DNA from: Mucilaginibacter sp. MD40
Lineage (GTDB): Bacteria > Bacteroidota > Bacteroidia > Sphingobacteriales > Sphingobacteriaceae
Assembly: GCF_002288635.1 (NCBI RefSeq)
Contig: NZ_NRSW01000001.1
Location: 1,196,071-1,260,070, forward strand
Length of the DNA stretch: 64,000 nt
Reading direction: 5' to 3'
The notes under the pieces are model-generated. The model did no database searches, was not told the DNA's origin, and saw only the letters and a program-made list of their open reading frames with translations. The position numbers and the translations under genes were made by a program. This document shows, one piece after another, positions 60,902-64,000 of the stretch. Within the stretch, counting starts at the first letter, position 1, and every line of letters begins with the position of its first letter.

Positions 60902-62737
60902 TTATTCTACCGTAACCGATTTTGCTAGGTTACGCGGCTGGTCTACGTTACAACCACGCATTACCGCAATATGGTAAGAAAGAAGCTGCAATGGTATGGT
61001 TGCCAGTAATGGTACAAACGTGTCATTGGTCATAGGGATCTCAATAGTGTAATCAGCCATGGCTTTTACATCAGTATCACCTTCTGTAACAATTGCTATT
61101 ACATGGCCTCCACGTGCTTTAACTTCCTGTATATTGCTGATCACTTTCTCATAGGATGAGTTTTTGGTAGCGATAAACACCACCGGCATATCCGCATCAA
61201 TCAGCGCGATAGGGCCGTGTTTCATTTCGGCCGCAGGGTAACCCTCCGCGTGGATATAGGATATTTCTTTAAGCTTAAGTGCACCCTCAAGCGCTACAGG
61301 GAAGGAGTTGCCCCTGCCCAGGAACAAGCAATTGGCCGAGTCTTTAAAACGCTCTGCAATAGCTATTACCTCGTCGTTACATTTCAGTGTACGTTCAACC
61401 AGTTCAGGTATTTCATCAAGCTCGGTAAGGTATTCAACAAACTTGCTTTGAGTAATGGTGCCACGCTGCTGCGCAATATAAAAGGCTATAAGCGTGAGTA
61501 TAGTAACCTGCGCTGTAAAGGCTTTTGTTGAAGCCACACCAATCTCGGGTCCGGCATGTGTATATACACCGGCATGGGTAATACGTGGTATAGAAGCACC
61601 CACTACATTACAAATGCCAAAAATGGTAGCGCCTTTTTCTTTAGCCAGCTCAATAGCTGCCATAGTATCGGCTGTTTCGCCTGATTGTGATATGGCTATT
61701 ACCAGATCTTTTGAAGTAATGATAGGGTTGCGGTACCTGAATTCGGAAGCATACTCTACCTCAACCGGCACACGGGCGCATTCTTCAATAAGATACTCCC
61801 CAACCAGGCCGGCATGCCATGATGTACCGCAGGCTACAATGATAATACGGTCAATATTTTTCAGTTTCTCGATATAATCTTTAAGCCCGCCGAGTTTTAC
61901 AATACCCTGCTCAGGATATATACGCCCACGCAGACAGTCGCGGATCGAGCGTGGCTGCTCATAGATCTCTTTCAGCATAAAGTGATCGTAACCACCCTTT
62001 TCCAGCATTTCCAGCTTTAGCTCAAGCTCATGTATATATGGCGTTTGTATCGTGTTGTCGATGTGTTTGATCAGGAGGTCATCCCGCCTGATATAGGCAA
62101 TTTCGTTATCGTTAAGATAGATCACATTTTTAGTGTACTCGACAATCGGCGTAGCGTCTGAAGCGATAAAGTATTCGCCTTTACCTACACCAATTACCAT
62201 AGGGCTGCCTTTGCGCGCAGCGATAAGCTCGTCAGGCTCATCTGCGCTCATGATCACTATAGCATAAGCGCCTACAACACGGTTAAGCGCAAGCCTCACC
62301 GCTTCATGCAGGCCAAGGCCGGTAACATCTTTTATTTCCTCAATAAGGTGTATAAGTACTTCGGTATCGGTATCGCTGTTAAAAGTATGGCCTTTTGATA
62401 GTAAAGCCTCTTTTAAAACAACGTAATTTTCTATAATGCCGTTGTGGATTATGGTAAGCTTCCCATCTCCTGAAGTGTGAGGGTGTGAGTTTCTGTCGCT
62501 TGGAGCGCCGTGTGTAGCCCAGCGGGTATGTCCCATGCCCACTGTTCCGGCAATATTTTCGTTTTCGGTAAACGCTTCGAGGTCACTTACCTTGCCTGCC
62601 TTTTTAAAAAGTTTCAGTTGCCCGTCTGATAGTGCTATACCTGCACTGTCGTACCCCCGATATTCTAATCGGTGAAGGCCTTTTATTACTATTGGATAGG
62701 CATCTCTAAAGCCTATATAACCTACTATGCCGCACAT
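60902..62737 (-). CDS. glmS: Glutamine-fructose-6-phosphate aminotransferase (isomerizing)
   Basis: The 611-residue enzyme makes glucosamine 6-phosphate from fructose 6-phosphate and glutamine, first step of amino-sugar and peptidoglycan precursor synthesis. The glutaminase domain begins CGIVGYIGFRDAYP with catalytic Cys after Met removal, and has GMGHTRWATHG. Two SIS domains follow (ACGTSWHAGLVGEYLIE, ISQSGETADTMAAIELAKE, FLGRGNSFPVALEGALKLKE). The C-terminus DQPRNLAKSVTVE is the family tail. It uses fructose 6-phosphate, a product of the pentose phosphate enzymes in this window. No glmS ribozyme was seen in the short leader. Confidence 0.97.
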   Translation of the reverse strand: MCGIVGYIGFRDAYPIVIKGLHRLEYRGYDSAGIALSDGQLKLFKKAGKVSDLEAFTENENIAGTVGMGHTRWATHGAPSDRNSHPHTSGDGKLTIIHNGIIENYVVLKEALLSKGHTFNSDTDTEVLIHLIEEIKDVTGLGLHEAVRLALNRVVGAYAIVIMSADEPDELIAARKGSPMVIGVGKGEYFIASDATPIVEYTKNVIYLNDNEIAYIRRDDLLIKHIDNTIQTPYIHELELKLEMLEKGGYDHFMLKEIYEQPRSIRDCLRGRIYPEQGIVKLGGLKDYIEKLKNIDRIIIVACGTSWHAGLVGEYLIEECARVPVEVEYASEFRYRNPIITSKDLVIAISQSGETADTMAAIELAKEKGATIFGICNVVGASIPRITHAGVYTHAGPEIGVASTKAFTAQVTILTLIAFYIAQQRGTITQSKFVEYLTELDEIPELVERTLKCNDEVIAIAERFKDSANCLFLGRGNSFPVALEGALKLKEISYIHAEGYPAAEMKHGPIALIDADMPVVFIATKNSSYEKVISNIQEVKARGGHVIAIVTEGDTDVKAMADYTIEIPMTNDTFVPLLATIPLQLLSYHIAVMRGCNVDQPRNLAKSVTVE

Positions 62738-62787
62738 AAATAAATGTATTTTTAAAGTTTTTCAAATTACGATGTGCGGCAAAAGTA
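62729..62787 (-). promoter_or_regulatory. glmS promoter box and inverted repeat across the start codon
   Basis: Minus-strand TACTTTTG (62787-62780) is a -7 match with TTG about 22 nt upstream. GCCGCACAT (62780-62772) is the exact inverse of ATGTGCGGC (62737-62729), the first three glmS codons, with 34 bases between. A transcript carrying both arms would hide the start codon; one initiating 4 nt after the box would keep only part of the left arm. Confidence 0.5.
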
Positions 62788-62827
62788 ACTGAATATTATT
62801 TATAACACACAATTAAATTGTATACAA

Positions 62828-62857
62828 AAAAAGATACCCCAAGTAGGGTATCTTTTT
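62828..62857. terminator. Intrinsic terminator after the DUF4270 gene
   Basis: AAAAAGATACCC (62828-62839) and GGGTATCTTTTT (62846-62857) form a perfect 12-bp stem with a 6-base loop, 21 bases past the stop at 62879. A second small stem AAACTT/AAGTTT follows toward the gene. Confidence 0.88.
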
Positions 62858-62878
62858 AAGAAACTTTAAAAAGTTTTT

Positions 62879-64000
62879 TTATTGATTGATCTTGGTATAG
62901 ATCACTTTTAATCTTATACGGTCTGGAGAATTTTTCCCGGTAAGGATTGACCTTTCAGCATAGTTAACTACAGGGCCTATATTTACAGTGGTACCTGAGG
63001 CTACCGGCGAAACAGGAGCAATAAAAGTTCCGTAATCTATAGTTTTACCATTAACCAAATCCTGTAAAAAGGCCGTAACAATAAAATGGTATTCACCTGT
63101 TGTAGCATCATAATTACCTCCAAATATCCCGCTGGCGCGCGGATCTCCGCCGGATGCATCCTGCAAAAGTACTCTTTGGCGGGCTAGATCGTACCGATAC
63201 ATGGTTAACCTTGGATTAGGGGCAAATGGTATTCCCGTTCCAGGACTTACTTTCATTACTAATTCTGCCCTGTTTATAATAGCATTATTACCAGCAGCGG
63301 CAAGTATATTCTTTACATTCGGGAAGCTAAGCTTAGTTCTTAGCCCTGCCATACCTTGCATATAAAGTAAGTTGCTACCATTGGTTTGGTTCATTGCAGC
63401 TTTAACTTTATCACTATAATCATGCTGAATAGAGATCAGCCCATTAGTAAGCGGCATGGATAGCATAGTTGTATCAACCGTCCCATTAGAAGTTGCCCTG
63501 TAATACACCAATACTTTTGCTGAGTCGGCATTAAAGAACATATTACCACCTACTCCGGTAGTTTGTGCCTCGTCCAATTTAATGTATAACCCTTTGATGT
63601 AGTTCTGATAAGCGTTGTTTGATGATAATACCGAACCGGCTTCAAATAAGTTATTGGTTATAAAATCCTTGGAAATGGGAATCCTTACTTGCGGTACAAC
63701 CTTCACGATTGTATCAGGCTTGCCTTTAACAATGGTGTACACTCTCAGTGTATCATGAGAACGAGACTTGAATGTTTTAGTTCCGATCAAATCGCCGGTA
63801 GCAAAAACATCATTTGTATAGTATGTTTTAGTTACACTACTTTGGATGTTTTTTGCAAGCTGGTAAACATTAACCTTAAATGTAGATAATAAAGAGTCGC
63901 CGTAAAAGGCATAAGTAGGCGTATATGGCAACGAAAGTACCGCCGAGTCAATTGTGATAGTACCTGTTGGTACTGTGTATGCCCCACCACCAGGCAAAGA
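62879..64000 (-). CDS. DUF4270 lipoprotein-type protein, C-terminal part (5' end outside window)
   Basis: The frame is open to the window edge, giving about 373 C-terminal residues. DUF4270 features include TIDSAVLSLPYTPTYAFYGD, SFYVYQLAKN-like beta segments (FKVNVYQLAKNIQSSVTKTY), NINPIV-like PVVNYAERSILTGKNSPDRI and the terminal RLKVIYTKINQ. DUF4270 proteins are secreted beta-rich proteins of Bacteroidota, often lipoproteins, of unknown function, commonly found next to glmS and panD as here. The signal sequence is outside the window. The gene ends at the terminator 62828-62857, so glmS needs its own promoter. Confidence 0.82.
   Translation of the reverse strand, partial: SLPGGGAYTVPTGTITIDSAVLSLPYTPTYAFYGDSLLSTFKVNVYQLAKNIQSSVTKTYYTNDVFATGDLIGTKTFKSRSHDTLRVYTIVKGKPDTIVKVVPQVRIPISKDFITNNLFEAGSVLSSNNAYQNYIKGLYIKLDEAQTTGVGGNMFFNADSAKVLVYYRATSNGTVDTTMLSMPLTNGLISIQHDYSDKVKAAMNQTNGSNLLYMQGMAGLRTKLSFPNVKNILAAAGNNAIINRAELVMKVSPGTGIPFAPNPRLTMYRYDLARQRVLLQDASGGDPRASGIFGGNYDATTGEYHFIVTAFLQDLVNGKTIDYGTFIAPVSPVASGTTVNIGPVVNYAERSILTGKNSPDRIRLKVIYTKINQ

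Noticed and set aside
62738..62878. glmS ribozyme
   Set aside because: The gap between the terminator and glmS is about 80 bases of AT-rich sequence, with none of the ribozyme core.

Overview
The window looks like a chromosomal segment of a Bacteroidota bacterium of the Sphingobacteriaceae (Mucilaginibacter/Pedobacter-like). The basis is gene content: a 2,417-residue SprA, TatA and GatA next to a TPR/DUF4292/EnvC cluster, a DUF4270-glmS-panD block and a ROK-type polyphosphate glucokinase. Supporting sequence features are upstream boxes of the form TAnnTTTG (the Bacteroidota -7 element), frequent TTG/GTG starts, and a cloverleaf intergenic element beginning with a GTCATCCTGAAC-type sequence. 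No rRNA, tRNA, CRISPR, prophage or transposase gene was seen. The segment is dense; no gene-free stretch exceeds 300 bases.

Layout. 1-3028: end of an M20 peptidase, a secreted protein of unknown function and a Bcr/CflA-type MFS exporter. 3027-12299 (minus): a pentose phosphate cluster in the order ppgK, tkt, rpiA, tal, HAD phosphatase, gnd, zwf, pgl. It covers glucose phosphorylation, the whole oxidative branch and the non-oxidative branch except ribulose-phosphate epimerase. 12498-18861 (minus): secreted GH3 glucosidase, type-B carboxylesterase and GH78 rhamnosidase, probably one unit for decorated plant glycosides. 19008-26098: bacteriophytochrome histidine kinase, DUF1801 protein, cytoplasmic GH42 galactosidase, CBS protein, PdeM and RlmN. 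26240-37169 (plus): amidohydrolase, acylphosphatase, flippase, dUTPase, TPR protein, DUF4292 lipoprotein, EnvC-like protein, two TatA proteins, GatA and a LysM lytic transglycosylase. 37279-47843 (plus): malic enzyme, RuvA, SprA (type IX secretion/gliding) and a MazG-like protein. 47955-56947: DUF4349 lipoprotein, ComB-like phosphatase, GcvT, glycosyltransferase, RNase HII, a DUF4920-like protein, a membrane protein with ACP-like segments, and CarB without its allosteric domain. 57205-60264 (minus): an AT-rich island of secreted proteins including a composite lipoprotein. 60394-64000 (minus): PanD, GlmS and the end of a DUF4270 protein.

Points most worth a second look. (1) Four intergenic gaps carry the same architecture, a 10-19-nt unit repeated directly and then inverted, each with an unrelated unit sequence; two of them lie inside the pentose phosphate cluster. 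(2) The 58058-60264 lipoprotein/partner pair has a sharp GC step inside the lipoprotein gene and a C-terminal domain with an HxH...SPxD pattern, suggesting a swapped C-terminal cassette. (3) Three genes have a TAnnTTTG box ending exactly 4 nt before the start codon, predicting leaderless mRNAs. (4) carB lacks the MGS domain, and its leader can form a 5' pseudoknot. (5) A promoter-terminator pair without an ORF at 57902-58054 may mark a small RNA.

All family names come from recognising motifs by eye; no database search was possible.
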